Positions 50,952 to 63,114 of a stretch of 64,000 bases of DNA are shown one piece after another. This DNA is from Ascaris suum. Taxonomy: Eukaryota > Nematoda > Chromadorea > Rhabditida > Ascarididae. The stretch is taken from positions 10,750,053 through 10,814,052 of the forward strand of contig CM024172.1 in NCBI GenBank assembly GCA_013433145.1. Direction: 5' to 3'. The stretch's first letter is position 1, and the number at the start of each line of letters is the position of its first letter. The position numbers were made by a program, and so were the translations under genes. The notes below the pieces were generated by a model, which was given only the letters and a program-made list of their open reading frames with translations, did not search any database and was not told the origin of the DNA.

Positions 50952-51134
50952 TTATGCAGCATTTTCTAATGTACATGCGCTAGAGGCTAAGGTTTCAGCA
51001 AGAGAGGCTAAACTTTGAAACACAGAGGCTTTCAATTTTCTTACGGTCTTGTCCGCAATTCGATTAGCAAATCGATAAGTAGGCAGTACGCCTTCCGTTA
51101 TCGATTTCACCCTCGGATATGGTGCATCTTGCAT
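50952..51134 (-). CDS. 60-codon ORF upstream of unknown gene
   Basis: This is a complete ATG-TAA frame beginning MQDAPYPRVKSITEGVLPTY and ending SLASLAETLASSACTLENAA, with A at -3 and an AT-rich leader. It may be a small protein gene, an upstream ORF, or a first exon of the gene starting at 50,907; its GT sites are in phases 0 and 1, which do not fit the second exon directly. Confidence 0.35.
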   Translation of the reverse strand: MQDAPYPRVKSITEGVLPTYRFANRIADKTVRKLKASVFQSLASLAETLASSACTLENAA

Positions 51135-51289
51135 ATTTATTGCTTAATTAACGTTGTGAATGCTACGAAGCTTGCTCAGTGCTAAACTGACGTCACTTGA
51201 TGTGTTTTTCGAGTTTATATTCGATCTGCTCTGAACGGCTGCTTCGCACACTAGTGCATGATCCTTTCAAATATTCTTTGCAAGAGTGT

Positions 51290-51423
51290 GATATTTTCTG
51301 ATATTTCTACAAAAAAATGCATGTTTATCTAATGAAATACTCGCATGCGAGGATGCGATATTTTGTGACATTCTGCAAAAGTCTATGTTTCTCTAAACTT
51401 TTTGTGAAACATTCGCATGCGAG
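51290..51423. repeat. two degenerate tandem units with CGCATGCG palindrome
   Basis: The units at about 51,290-51,352 and 51,355-51,423 share the pattern g-GATATTTT-TGA-ATT-T-CAAAA-T---TGTTT-TCTAA---TGAAA-A-TCGCATGCGAG. Each ends in a palindromic TCGCATGCGA core. They sit 0.2-0.3 kb upstream of the minus-strand ORF start, so they may be promoter elements (inference). Confidence 0.6.
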
Positions 51424-51686
51424 ATTGTGCAAAATTTAAAAGAAACTTTTAAGTTTTGCAAAATGCCAAAGTAATTATCAATGTATAGCATTGCAAATGC
51501 AACTTCGATCTTTTGCTTCAGTTTAGTTGTATTGCTTTGCCTATTCTGATGTCGAAATTTATGGCTTATTTCCAAGGAATAAACCATATAGTGCTTGCAT
51601 ATAGTCGATGACGTTATAAAATGTTGGCATCGGTGTTGTTTCTGCGTTCACGTACCTACATGACTTGTTCACTATGTTCAACTATA

Positions 51687-51858
<172 letters not shown>

Positions 51859-51877
51859 TGGCGCAGAAGGTAGCAAT

Positions 51878-51920
51878 CGCAGAGTCATGTCTCCACTGTT
51901 TATGGAGACATGACCCTGCG
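51878..51920. repeat. 18-bp inverted repeat, one mismatch
   Basis: The arms CGCAGAGTCATGTCTCCA (51,878-51,895) and TGGAGACATGACCCTGCG (51,903-51,920) surround a 7-nt loop. The inner 12 bp pair perfectly. It lies between the TA tract and the C-terminal end of the transposase fossil, so it may derive from an element terminus. Confidence 0.85.
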
Positions 51921-51984
51921 AATTTTGATTGTTTGTGAAAAATTATAAAGTCCCACTTGAAGACAGTCGTCGTAATCAAACATC

Positions 51985-52940
51985 ACAATAAACACTGGTC
52001 GACGTAATTCGAGCTGGCGCCATCGTCCGCAATGCACTTTTCCAACTTTTTTGGCCCTGCATCGAACCCGCGCCGGCGCAATTCCTTGTCCACATGAGGG
52101 AACGGTTCTTCAGCTCGGCTGCTGAGAATGTCCACAATGCGGCTATTCCGCGCACGTATACGGTTATTTCCGAAACCCCAGGGGAAATAATTGGGAAGCG
52201 CATCAAATGTGGGCTCCTCGATGACCATTAGATGGTTCTACATTCAAATCCAAAATTGGGGATCACTTTCATCCAAGAAAGTTCGCACAGCGTTTGCGAT
52301 AGTGAATCGGAGCCCGATCCTGCATGAACATAGCACTGCTGTTCGATAAAAGACGTCTAGCTTTCCACTTAGCATTCCCAGGTGTGAGTAGCGTCCAACG
52401 TTTTTTCAAGAAAGAAAGGTCCCAAGGTGCCTTCAGATCAGATTCCTGCCCAAACGACGACTTCAGAAGCACTAATTTCTCCGTCGATCGTCAGCGCGGG
52501 TTTGTATCGGATCAGCAAATGTAATGACGATTCACATGGCCGTCAAGCTTGGAAACTGCTCTATCAGACTACAGATTTTTCTTGATGTCGACATCCTTTT
52601 TTTCATCTTCTCCAGAAAAAGTTTCGCAAAATTCAACGCACAATCGAAGTCATCTTCCGTCAGAGCATGTAATAGGTTTAGCTGGAGGCGCTTGTGCCGT
52701 TGTTCTTCGTGAAAAATGGGGTGGGCACTGGTTCTCGGAGCTCCCAGTTCTAGGGAAAGCCGATTCTTTTGAATTTTTTAGGCTGTGATCAATGGTACTT
52801 AAAATATAAGGTTTTCCTTCTTTTGATTCGTTGGATGAGCACCGTCCGCTTCGAGATACATTGTCAGCAGTATCCGTTTCTTCAAAATTACGGCAACCAA
52901 CTTGAGCACTTTGGAATTCTGCAGAAACGTAGAGAAGTGC
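51985..52940 (-). mobile_element. mariner-type DDE transposase fossil
   Basis: Minus-strand pieces in different frames follow a Tc1/mariner transposase in order: VSRSGR near 52,840-52,900 (HTH/linker region), LFLEKMKK then SDRA and LDGHVNRH (first catalytic Asp region, about 52,530-52,640), ASEVVVWAGI (about 52,450), FMQDRAPIHY (second Asp, about 52,300), a WGF block (about 52,180) and GPKKLEKCIADDGA (C-terminus, about 52,000-52,040). Several stops and frameshifts break it, so it is inactive. I find no clear pair of terminal repeats. A QDGAPPHY-type motif indicates the mariner family rather than classic Tc1. Confidence 0.8.
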
Positions 52941-52944
52941 TGAG

Positions 52945-54980
52945 GGCAATATCTGGGAACTTCGGCGAAATTCTCATATTTGTATTAAACATTCACCATG
53001 AGAATGCTTTGTTGCAGCGTACGCCTCGTGAAACTCATCCTCTCCTAGAAGTTAAGAATTTTTACACTAATAGTAGATTGATTTCTTTTTTTAAATGACG
53101 CCAACCGCAAAAGAGCGTGGCGAAGATATCGGTCGCATAGAAATGCACTGTTACTTCTGGGCCTATATATATATCCCTCTAAGTAACATTAGTGTGGACA
53201 CATTCTGCTGATTCGTTTTGCCCGTTCTCACCAATCAAGGTGCACCAATTTTTGCCGATATTTGCAGCTGAATTCAGTGAAAACATATGCTGGTTGCTGA
53301 AATTCGGATTTTTCAGATTCGAATGCATCTAAGTTCTAGTAAGTTAATCCATCCTTATCTGCAGGAAGTTGCATTTCAATCGTATGTTTTCCGTAACATT
53401 CGTTTCTACAATGGTTGCAAGGTTTTTACTAAGAAGCCATTCCTTCGACTCTTGTATTTTTCAAGTGCAATAGGTCGGGCATCCGGGTTTTCATGCTCGC
53501 TCGTAATCTTAGACCAGCAAGTGACATTGTAAGATTTTTTTTTCTCCTTCTTTAAGCGCTCTTATACTCCTATTGGCTTGAGTGATGTTGAACAATTCTA
53601 CTCCTGTCTCACTCGATATCCATCAAATCTTTTCATACTTAAGTTTACATCTACTGATCTCTTTCTCTTTTTTCCGTATACTGATATTTTACTATGCGTT
53701 TTTGTAATATTTCCTCACTTCACAACATGCCTATTACGCTTTTTTCTCTTCCGAGCCATCGTCCATTTGCGCCGTTTCTGCTTCAGACATTCAATTTTCT
53801 TTTTGTGCTTTGAAGTAATTCGTGACGCACAAAATAAATCTACGTTTTAATGGTCGCCGCCCTCCAATTATTTCAATTCAACGTTAAGCAATTTCATCAG
53901 CTGCAAATAAAACTTGCATTGAGAAGGCTTTCGAATGATTTTTTCGTTCCTCTCTATGACAAGAGTGTTTGCTGAGTTGGGACCGTATTTCAAAAATTTT
54001 GGCTGGTTGTTAACTCGGTGCTAACACCGGATAGTTGCCAATACCCAATTCCGTCTATTCGACGCAGGTTCATACCCAACCACACTATGGAAAATTTCTG
54101 ATGCAAGCTTCAGAGAACTGGATGATTACCACAAGAGAACAGATAAAATTTGTTGAGAATAGGCAGAAGTTATTTTTACGATTTCTCAAATTTTACGTGT
54201 CTCGTTATCAATTCGAACGAAATAAAGGTGAAGATGTATTCCACTTAATTAAGTGATCACAACTGATAAACATATCAGAGGAATTAGCAGTAATATGCGT
54301 CTTTGCTCATCATCCATTCGATCGAGCAGGTTCACACATGTAGGCAAGAATTAGGACACCTAAAGCGATACGCTCGTATTTTAAGTACTCCAACACTCTG
54401 TGGCAATCTTTTACATGAAACCGTTTTTTCTGCGTTCTAATCGTCGCTAAACTTCAAGTGACTATTGTTGTTCTCGAACTCGGTGGGTGATTGTAGATTA
54501 TGGTATAGGTCACTCTGCGATGTGAACTCATGCCATATCTATTCAGTATTGGTTCGTAGCTTCAACGATTCTCGGGCTAAAAGCAATTGCTGCAACATTG
54601 GACAGGTAGATGCACTACAACACTGACGACGTGACGTCGAAGAATGCACTGAAATTAAATTTCTGAATGTGCATGCAAATTACTGGCAGGGCACTTTGAA
54701 AGCTGTTTTAGTATTAATGGATGATTTCAATGCGACCAACATCATTACGTTTTATCACCATTTTTTCGTATAAATAAAGTACTATTGTTTTTTATAGAGC
54801 TTGAATCTTTTTATGACATTATTAAAGTTGGTTATTGGCAATTACTGAAATCAATTAGACGTTCGCTCGTAGATAATTGGTGCAAAAACATATCTCAGTG
54901 AATCGTTTTAGTGAAATTTCTCAATAATTCTTTCTCTCTATTGTATTTCAAAAGAAACGAAAACGAATACTACGATTTTT
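52945..54980. other. no firm gene
   Basis: AT-rich. One plus-strand frame at 54,035-54,256 reads NSVYSTQVHTQPHYGKFLMQ, protein-like but without splice context or homology. Confidence 0.5.
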
Positions 54981-54983
54981 CTT

Positions 54984-55178
54984 CTATGTTTTCTTCGAAT
55001 AGGAATTGCCATATAAAAAAGAGCCGTTTAACTGAGGCGAATGAATTGCAATAATGGTGCGGTCACTTCTTAATACTGCTTTTTTTTGGAGAGTTCCTTT
55101 GATGTTCACCTCGAAAGTGCTTCCGTTTAATTGATGCGATAGTGTTGAGGTTGTCCGGTTAATTGCCACATCAGGATC
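54984..55178 (-). CDS. candidate terminal exon, unknown
   Basis: The acceptor is aaaaacag. The open frame reads VAINRTTSTLSHQLNGSTFE, then NIKGTLQKKAVLRSDRTIIA and ends YGNSYSKKT before TAG. Ser/Thr/Asn-rich and balanced in use. An overlapping second frame (TLDSIDLVREKQILMWQLTG) is also open, so the frame is uncertain. Confidence 0.3.
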   Translation of the reverse strand, partial: DPDVAINRTTSTLSHQLNGSTFEVNIKGTLQKKAVLRSDRTIIAIHSPQLNGSFLYGNSYSKKT

Positions 55179-55445
55179 TGTTTTTCACGAACCAAATCGA
55201 TGCTATCGAGAGTGTTTTGCTTAAACGGTCACAACATTTGGTTGAAGTGTTTAAAATTATTGCCATGTGGATGATACCTGTTGAAAGACACTTCTATAAT
55301 AGCATTTAAATGAATAGAACCGTTAAGAGGTGGAGAAGTTGTATAGCTTGCCGTTCAGTGATCTCAAACACCCACTGGACTCTACTTTTTTTTGCGCTCA
55401 GATTATGATGATATCGCCGCATTGCTCATAAGGATTACCTATACA

Positions 55446-55637
55446 CTAATTTGGTGCATTGAAGATGATCTTGAATGCATTTTCGGTAGTAAATTCAGAA
55501 CAATAATGCCATGACTTAAATGGTATAACTTCACGGTTGCGAAAACGTATCGTTTTATGAGGCAGTAACGTTTCCGAAAATTGAGAGTAGAAAAAATTAT
55601 GCACGATGTGCGTAACTAACACATATTGAAATCGCAA
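55446..55637 (-). CDS. candidate exon, unknown
   Basis: The open minus-strand frame encodes QFSETLLPHKTIRFRNREVI and FKSWHYCSEFTTENAFKIIF, ending NAPN at TAG; a GT lies across the stop (ta|gtgtat). Upstream residues are Phe/Tyr-rich and less convincing. Same strand as its neighbours at 55.0 and 56.6 kb. Confidence 0.25.
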   Translation of the reverse strand: MRFQYVLVTHIVHNFFYSQFSETLLPHKTIRFRNREVIPFKSWHYCSEFTTENAFKIIFNAPN

Positions 55638-56579
55638 GTATAGAAGAAGTGCTAAGTTGAGATGATGATAAGGAGTTTGTCGAATTAGAATCTTGTAGGA
55701 AGTGATTTGCTTCGCTAACCTCCGAATATTATCTCAGAAAATGAAACAAATATTCATGATTTGGGTATTTTGTTGTTCTGAGTTTATCGTCAAACATGAT
55801 TTGGTGGTTATTTGCTGTCAAAAAGTTATTTCATATTTGCGAAAATCACTCTTAGTTGTTGTTGTTCATTTCATGGTAACGATCCAAATTAAGACAACAA
55901 GCATATGCCTATACGCTCAAAGACACACAGACACAGACGGATATCATGCCGACATGAAAGAAATGTGGTTCATTTGTACGAGATCAGTAAAACTACTAGC
56001 AGTTAAGAATATGAGGGGTTTTTTTTTTGCTGTAAATGCACTTTATATGCAATAGAAAGAGCACAGCACAAAAGTTTTCAAATGTCGAGTGTTTCGAGGA
56101 CGGTATTATTATGTTCAATTTCGGCGCCGATATTTATTTGCAAGACGAAGTGCACCATTTATTTTGGTTGTTGTTGGTAATGAGGGATTTAAAATAGGTA
56201 CGAGGGGGATTGAACGCGTTGGATTATTGCCCATTTGTAGGGCTTTATCTTGATCTGAGCCGCTTAACCATACATTGATATTTTGCTTTAATAGATGTCA
56301 TTTTGGTGAAATTTTCACTTCAAAACGATCTCCACGAATGTTGGTGCGGATTGCTAGATCAAAAGTGTTTTGAGCAATTACCTTTCTTTCGAGCACTTGG
56401 TTTATATACTTGCTGTCGGTTTGTTGAATACCCTATCCAATCCGCATCGTCGTATTTACTGGCGGATAACCTTGAAACTACCGCATTTTGTTTTGCAAAA
56501 CAGGCAATTTCACTTCTTGAGGTCAACTGAGGTGGGACGCAAGATCGAAATGAGCGAGTCTTTGTAAATCTTATGGTAG

Positions 56580-56747
56580 TCACGAAGACAACTGAAAAAC
56601 TGGGTGCAGTACGTTAGTGAGAAATCGTTTCTGGAGGGTTTTTTGCTCCTTTCGCTGTCACGCTTCGTTCGTCTCGCCAAGTCATCACGCGGCGAACGGC
56701 TAAGATCAGATAAGCGAAAACGCAAACCAAACCGGCCAACTTCTGAC
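56580..56747 (-). CDS. candidate Arg/Ser-rich exon, unknown
   Basis: A GC-richer patch with acceptor cgctagtcag on the minus strand, open in the frame LRFRLSDLSRSPRDDLARRT KRDSERSKKPSRNDF. Just upstream (56,755-56,760) is a strong minus-strand donor (cagtg|gtgagt) after another open stretch, giving a possible 12-20 nt gap only, so the two splice sites cannot both bound one normal intron. A second frame is also open. Confidence 0.25.
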
Positions 56748-56829
56748 TAGCGTACTCACCACTGATACGAGACGGGCCGATACCACTTCACTGTGCGTAA
56801 ATCCGAGAGAAAACCTGTCATCTCGTATT

Positions 56830-58860
56830 TTTTAAATCTTTTCTTGAGTTCTGTTGTTTTTACTGTTCTAGGTGATCATTACAGAATTCATATATTGTAG
56901 GGGACTACATGAAATTGATATGAATTCTTTGAATTCATGATAAATGCCGTGCGTTTTTATGTGTGGCATATCGATACTATTCATTCAAATTAATTTTCGT
57001 ACCGTTACTTCGATGATTATTTAAGTTCTGTGCAAAACTTGTTTTCGAAAAGAAATGCATTTCGAACACTTTTTCCCGATTTTTTGCAATTATATCTATG
57101 TGTTTGTATATATGTAGGCGTATGTGTTGAGATGTATATCGTGTCTTTCCGTTTGTCAGTTATGTGTATTGCATGAGAAACAAAAACTGCGCTGATAAAC
57201 TTTGACACTAATCGTCGACGTGCTATAATCAATGGTATCAAATTCTCAAAAGCGTTGTGCTTCATATCATTTCATATAGAATGAATTACTCAGTACTTCC
57301 TATCATATGATAAAGTAAAATAGCTTGGAGAACTAATGCCGCGCACGAAATCTCTGGTATGCAAAGAGTATGATAATCGTTTTCATGAGGATGCGAGAAT
57401 GAGAGTTCCTTGTTAATAAATTTGTAATGTCTTCCACCTCTCCGAATTTATTTGTGCTTGAATGTACAATTTCTGAGTCACCCACGCAGGATGATGCATT
57501 TGATATCTTCATATAGTTCCATTGTATACAAATCTACACATATATACAGCGCGTTCGTATTTAAAGGGTGAATATGTATGTCATCACAAACCTTTATTAA
57601 GATTGCCTATCAATAATGAAATGATCATTTCGGTTTTAAAAAAATGTCTTTATCATGCAATGCTTCGCCGTTCGTTCCATCTCTATCTTCATGCAGCGCT
57701 TTTATGTAATCGAATTGTGCATCAATTGGATCACCTTGCAATCGCAAATTTCTAATTACTTTCTATCATCTTTTTCGAGTTATTTCGACATTTCTTTTCG
57801 TAGTTTTCGCCAGGTGCATGGATATTTGTGCACTTTATATGTGGGCAATTTATTTTGACTATTGGAAGCATTGATGATTACGAAAGTTGTTGTTATCCTT
57901 ATTACAGTTTTGAGTGTTCAAATACGTTTTGAAACCGACTAAGAGCGCTCCCCCTTCTAATGATAGATGTGAATAAAATGCCACTTAAAAGAGACTGAAT
58001 TTTATTTATTTTCATTCGTGGCTTGAGTGACCACTTATTAGTATTTTCACTCGATAACCATAGTGGTTGCATTTGTTTGTTATTCCCATCTTATTCTCTT
58101 CTCTGTGTGATGCAACTTTCGGGAAACTTTGAAGTCACTTATGCTAAAAATGATTTATGGATTGCACATCGGCGCAACAATATTTGTCGCTTACTCGCAT
58201 AACATCTCTTTCAGAATCTCTTTTTAAGCTTTTCTTTTTGCATAATCAAAGATATCAAGTAAAAATTAATTGAAGCAATAATCAGTCGAAATTCTTTTGT
58301 GGATACGATTGAATAGAGTTTGCACATTGCCATGACTGTTTGATGATCCGAATGTTTTTTTTTAAATTACGAAACTCGTTTAGAAAACCTTGGGACTAGC
58401 TAGAAATAATGTTATTCATCTCTGCACATGTAATGTTTTTTATGGCGCACCTCAAACTGGTGCTGTGATGCCGTAAAGGTGTACAAATATCTCTTGTGGA
58501 CCTCTCTAAGCAATTTCTAATAAGTGTTGGTCTACTGGAATTGAAAATGTTCTATGTCATTAGGTTGCAATTTTGAGTTTTATTTATGTGTTTTCCTCAC
58601 CTGGTCGACTGTAATTTTTGAAAATTTCTTCGAACAACTGCAACACTGAACTATAGCTAAGTGGAATGTAGCATATACTCGTTGAAATATTTTTCATCCT
58701 ATAGCGCTTCTAACTCAGCCCGAAAATTGACACTCAGTAGTTTTTGTAGTTTGAACGGCATGTTTCGCCAGTTCCCTGCTCAAGAATTGCAATAAATGGA
58801 AAAGAATTTCATTGAAGCTGATATAACCTTCCTTATCACCCAAGCTCATGAACTGCTGAA
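56830..58860. other. nothing recognised
   Basis: AT-rich. Short open frames on both strands lack support. Confidence 0.5.
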
Positions 58861-58863
58861 AAT

Positions 58864-59127
58864 CTAAACGTTAACACAACGTACAATAACGTTTCTTCGA
58901 ATGAAAGCAACCAGCTTTACAAGTCTGTCGTCTTTGAGCCGCAAGCAGTCGATCATGACGTTAAATTTGCTCGTGCGGATTGGTGATAAAATCTGTTTTC
59001 GGTGATAAGGAAAACAGCTGATAACATGTTGGAGGTGATGTGGAGGGAAAAAACTGCTTTCAGCAGTGAGGATAAAATCGCAGAATAAACCTTCGTCAAT
59101 TTTCATAGCAACAGCCTCGTAGGTCAC
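58864..59127 (-). CDS. 87-codon minus-strand ORF, unknown
   Basis: The open frame reads TYEAVAMKIDEGLFCDFILT, later LRLKDDRLVKLVAFIRRNVI and ends VRCVNV. Charged and hydrophobic residues alternate as in a real protein, but the middle is His/Phe/Pro-rich. No clear splice sites, no homology recognised. Confidence 0.28.
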   Translation of the reverse strand: MTYEAVAMKIDEGLFCDFILTAESSFFPPHHLQHVISCFPYHRKQILSPIRTSKFNVMIDCLRLKDDRLVKLVAFIRRNVIVRCVNV

Positions 59128-59944
59128 GACTTGAAGCTATCGATGAGGTAACAAACAAATGAACGAACGCACGCATAGGCTTGACTTCGTCAGAACTGGG
59201 TTCTCAAAGAACCGTGTTATTAGAACAAATGCCTTGGCGCTAATCAAGATTTTATACTCGTGTTTCGACATTCGAGCAAAGTTTTACACAAAGAACTCCT
59301 AATTCGGAAAAACCGATGAGTAGATGATGATGCATACACATATATGCAAAGCGGCAAACGGAAATTGTTTCGACTTCTTGAGCACTATGGTATTAACTGG
59401 GAGTCAGATGAACATGAGTGAAGAGCAGATTCGGCTCGTGTGACCATCATTTAACTAACTTTTCAACGTACCTAATGATTGATGGCTGTGTAAATTGAGG
59501 TGCCTCATGAATTAATGAACTTATTCGCTTTTATCCGGAATGATTTATGAAATAGCTTTCCGATTATTCATAAGTTTTTAATGAACTCTACACTTAAAAG
59601 TTATGAAAGGCATTTTTTTTTTTCAAAATGCTGCTGAATTATTTTGATTTATTCGAAGCATTGCATATGTAGTTAGTTTTAGTGCAATAATAAATTATTG
59701 GGTAATTGCGTGTGTATTTTCGTATAGGTTTCTGATTGTTTAATACTTTTTAACTTATTAGTCGAAAGCAGTTGCAAAAAAAAAAAAAAAAACTATACAT
59801 CACCTGGACTGAAAATGTTTTTCAACCTCTTTGAGGAATTAATGGAGAATTTTACAATAATTCAAATTTGCAACTCAAAGATCCGATAAAAATCGTATAG
59901 ACACGGATGCATTAGAGCATTTTATTTCTTCGTTTATTGGGCAG

Positions 59945-60166
59945 TTATGCAATCAGTTGCTTTCCAGTAAATTCTCTCAATATTATAGGTATGTTTACTT
60001 CTCGTTGTAACATAGTGTTGATACACGCATCGTATAGTTTCCATTGATAATACACATCCTCTGGAATGCTGAGCCATCGAGGACACCTCATTGACCGGAT
60101 ATGACGACAATGGTGACACAAGCGCACCTCAAGTATCGTTTTATGCGGATATGCGCATTTTTGCAT
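59945..60166 (-). CDS. 73-codon Cys/His-containing ORF, unknown
   Basis: ATG-started frame MQKCAYPHKTILEVRLCHHC RHIRSMRCPRWLSIPEDVYY and ending REFTGKQLIA. Two Cys pairs (CHHC and RSMRCPRW) could form part of a small metal-binding site, but the spacing fits no family I can name. An AATAAA (plus-strand TTTATT at 59,933-59,938) follows the TAA by 6 nt, which suits a terminal exon with a very short UTR. The frame stays open a few codons upstream of the ATG. Confidence 0.38.
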   Translation of the reverse strand: MQKCAYPHKTILEVRLCHHCRHIRSMRCPRWLSIPEDVYYQWKLYDACINTMLQREVNIPIILREFTGKQLIA

Positions 60167-60169
60167 GAT

Positions 60170-62870
60170 AATATACGGAAATAGAGCATCAACTCAACGT
60201 TTTTATGTGCTTTCATTCGCCGTACACATCATTCGTGATACTTCTCTAATAATATTCTTCATTTCCTCACTATCTCTTAATCTCTAACCTTATTACTCAC
60301 CTTCAATGATATTCTTGCAATCACCAAATTTTCTCCTATATTATCCGCTCATATCCATCTCATTGTCTGCACAATATGTCGCTTGTTCATCTCTTTCTCT
60401 ATCTCTGAACACTGCACATTGAGTGCGCATTAGGTGGCATTTCTTTTGCATCGCATATGTCAGATATGGACAACGCTGCAAAGCTGTGATGAATGAATTG
60501 ATGTCGTCAACCTTATGCCGTTTTTCTGATTATTTTCGTTTGATCCATTCGTATAGAAGCAATTTAATATTACGATTCGAATGAGCTGATTATTTAAACT
60601 TGGCGATAGTGGATTATTTTAGACTTTATTATCCAATACCGATATTTTCAAAAAAAAAAAAAAAATTATCTCCATAAGAGAAGTGCTCTTTAAGAAAAGT
60701 CCATTTAGCTGTGTAGAAACCTTGGAATCAAAAATGGCTTCTTTGCGTTCCTGGTCATTTTTTCCATCTTGCATCATGAATGAGATGAATTGGATTCCAC
60801 AGGAACATTTGTCGTCCTTTCCAAGTTCACCTTAAACTTTACACCCTAAATACTCATAAAATCAACGAAAGTCATTCGAAGATTCTAAGAGAGGTTAATC
60901 ATTCAAAATAATATTTGAAATGCTGTAAAGAAATGCTTTTTGTTTTCGAAATAATTTTTGAGATGAGAGATATTATGAGGTTTTTCATATGTGAGCGAAA
61001 TTGCAATTATAAACACCTTCCATAGTAACAAATATTCGCTGTTCAATGCAGAAGTGAAGCTATAGAGCTGGATTCTGAAGTGGCTACACTCCTAAGAGCA
61101 CTTATGATGGCTAGCATTACGTTCATGTGTCCCATTCAACACTCATAAATCTTCGTTTCTTTATTATTCTTTCACTTAGAAATTTTTTTTGCTGAGAATC
61201 TTGTTTCTAAAGTCGCATTGTTTTGCTAAAATTGATTTAAAAAATTATTCCATTCAACACTTATTATTTACTTTTTGTTTGCTAAAAATGCTGAAGAGAT
61301 TCGTAAGCGCATTATCGGCACCGAGTGTCGTATAGTTTCTTCCATCATTTCTTCATGGGTATGTTTGCATCGCCAATTTGAATTGTGGGACTGTTACATT
61401 TCAACGATATTTGACTTGTTTTCTTGTTTGCAGCCTATTTTTACTACAATCGTTATTTTAACACACGATCTTTACCTATGAAACTTGCACCGAACGCACA
61501 ACTTCCAAGGCTTTGTCACCTGTGGCAGGTATATTCACCACTCATGCGAACCTCCTAGCAGACTTCGAGATTGGAGAGCAAAAGTCGAAAAGAGCTTGTT
61601 TTTCAAATCTAGCGCTAACAAGTTTTCTAGAGAAGTGCAGTGAAAATTATACGCTGTTCGTGATGATATGGCCGCAGGGTTGCAGACTTTCGTCCCAAAA
61701 AAATGCCTCTGAAAATGAGATGAAGAAATAACATCTCTGCAATTGCCGCTATCAATTTCCTCAATTACTGAAGCGTTTCATTGCAATGAAAAATTCAATA
61801 TCATTCAAAAATTCCTCCAAAATTTCTAAATTTTATTATCATACATATTGCCAATTATTTTTATATTATATATCCATTTTTTATGGTTGTTACTTTCTTT
61901 GAATGATTTCTTGATCACTTATATAGATCTTCCATATAAAAATTTCGCTATCTATAAATGTTGGATAATTTCTTAAATAAAAAGAATTTCGAGCATTTTC
62001 ATAGCCAATCACCGTGCCAAAGTTTGCCAATTAGTTCATCATAATAAGCTCCGTTGGATGAAATTTTAATGGAAGTTTCCTCTCGATATGCATTTTGAAA
62101 CTATTTACTTTTAGGTAGTGAAGAAAGATGCTAAATGTTATTTGCTCTATTTTTCTTGTTTTATTCGAACCTTCTCCATAAATATGCGCTAATGGTTTTG
62201 TTTTTTTTTTTTTTTTTTGTTTGTTTGTATCACAATTTGTGTTTTTGTTTAGCATCTCTTCATATACGTATATAGTTTCCGATGACTCCTCAAAAAATAT
62301 GATATTGAGGATTGTTGTGGTGCTGGGTTAAGGGTGCTTTATATTTGCATACGGAAAGGATGCTTGAACCCAAGATAGAGGATTCAAATATAATAAATAC
62401 AGCGCTGTTATATAATGTGAATATTTTAATCTTGCTCTGCCTGAAATGCTTGAAGGCTGTAGAAATATCGCAGAATTATATGGTCATTTAAATCATTCCA
62501 TATATGCCTGAAGTTGATACGCTTTTTCGTTTTCACACACGAGCTTAAGCTCTTGCGCCAATCTGTTCTCTCCATCCGATGATTTTAATATGTGTTATTC
62601 GTGAGCTCTAACTATCTATAATTAAATAACAGCACAATAAGAGGTCAACTGGTGGCGTAGTGTTATCATGCGGCATAGAAACAACGCGCCGTAATTTAAT
62701 GTTCTTTCTTGATGCGAAACGGGTTGTTTTTTGTCGATCGTTTTGGTGATTCTTTGTGAGAACGCAATGTGATGGCGTTTATTCTACGGCGTCATATATC
62801 AATTACACAAAGATGCGATTTTCAATTCGTATTCTTATTGTGCACTCTGTTTCAATTCAGTCAAATAAGC
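60170..62870. other. nothing recognised
   Basis: AT-rich noncoding sequence with pyrimidine-rich stretches. A 72-codon plus-strand frame (61,513-61,731) reads SPVAGIFTTHANLLADFEIG but lacks other support. Confidence 0.5.
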
Positions 62871-62872
62871 TC

Positions 62873-63112
62873 TCATATGATCGTCGAATTTCCTTGAAAT
62901 GATCTCGATATTCTGGTGTCCTTGAAGCGATCAGCTATCCTTGAATTGGCATTATTCATAAATGATTTCGTGCATCTCGATTTCCTCGCGGTACCTACAG
63001 GTACAAGACTATTCCAATAGTCCGTAAAATTTTGTAAGGAGTTCGTTTTTTTTTTTGATTTTATTGCATCACTAAGGTAAGGCGACAAATGATTAGAGCA
63101 GTGCTTACTCAT
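62873..63112 (-). CDS. 79-codon minus-strand ORF, unknown
   Basis: Complete ATG-TGA frame starting MSKHCSNHLSPYLSDAIKSK, with QNFTDYWNSLVPVGTARKSR and a basic Ser/Arg end. Protein-like composition, no homology recognised; a small gene or an exon. Confidence 0.27.
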   Translation of the reverse strand: MSKHCSNHLSPYLSDAIKSKKKTNSLQNFTDYWNSLVPVGTARKSRCTKSFMNNANSRIADRFKDTRISRSFQGNSTII

Positions 63113-63114
63113 AT

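Noticed and set aside
52769..53098. 109-codon plus-strand ORF
   Set aside because: It overlaps the minus-strand transposase fossil and is best seen as its antisense shadow.
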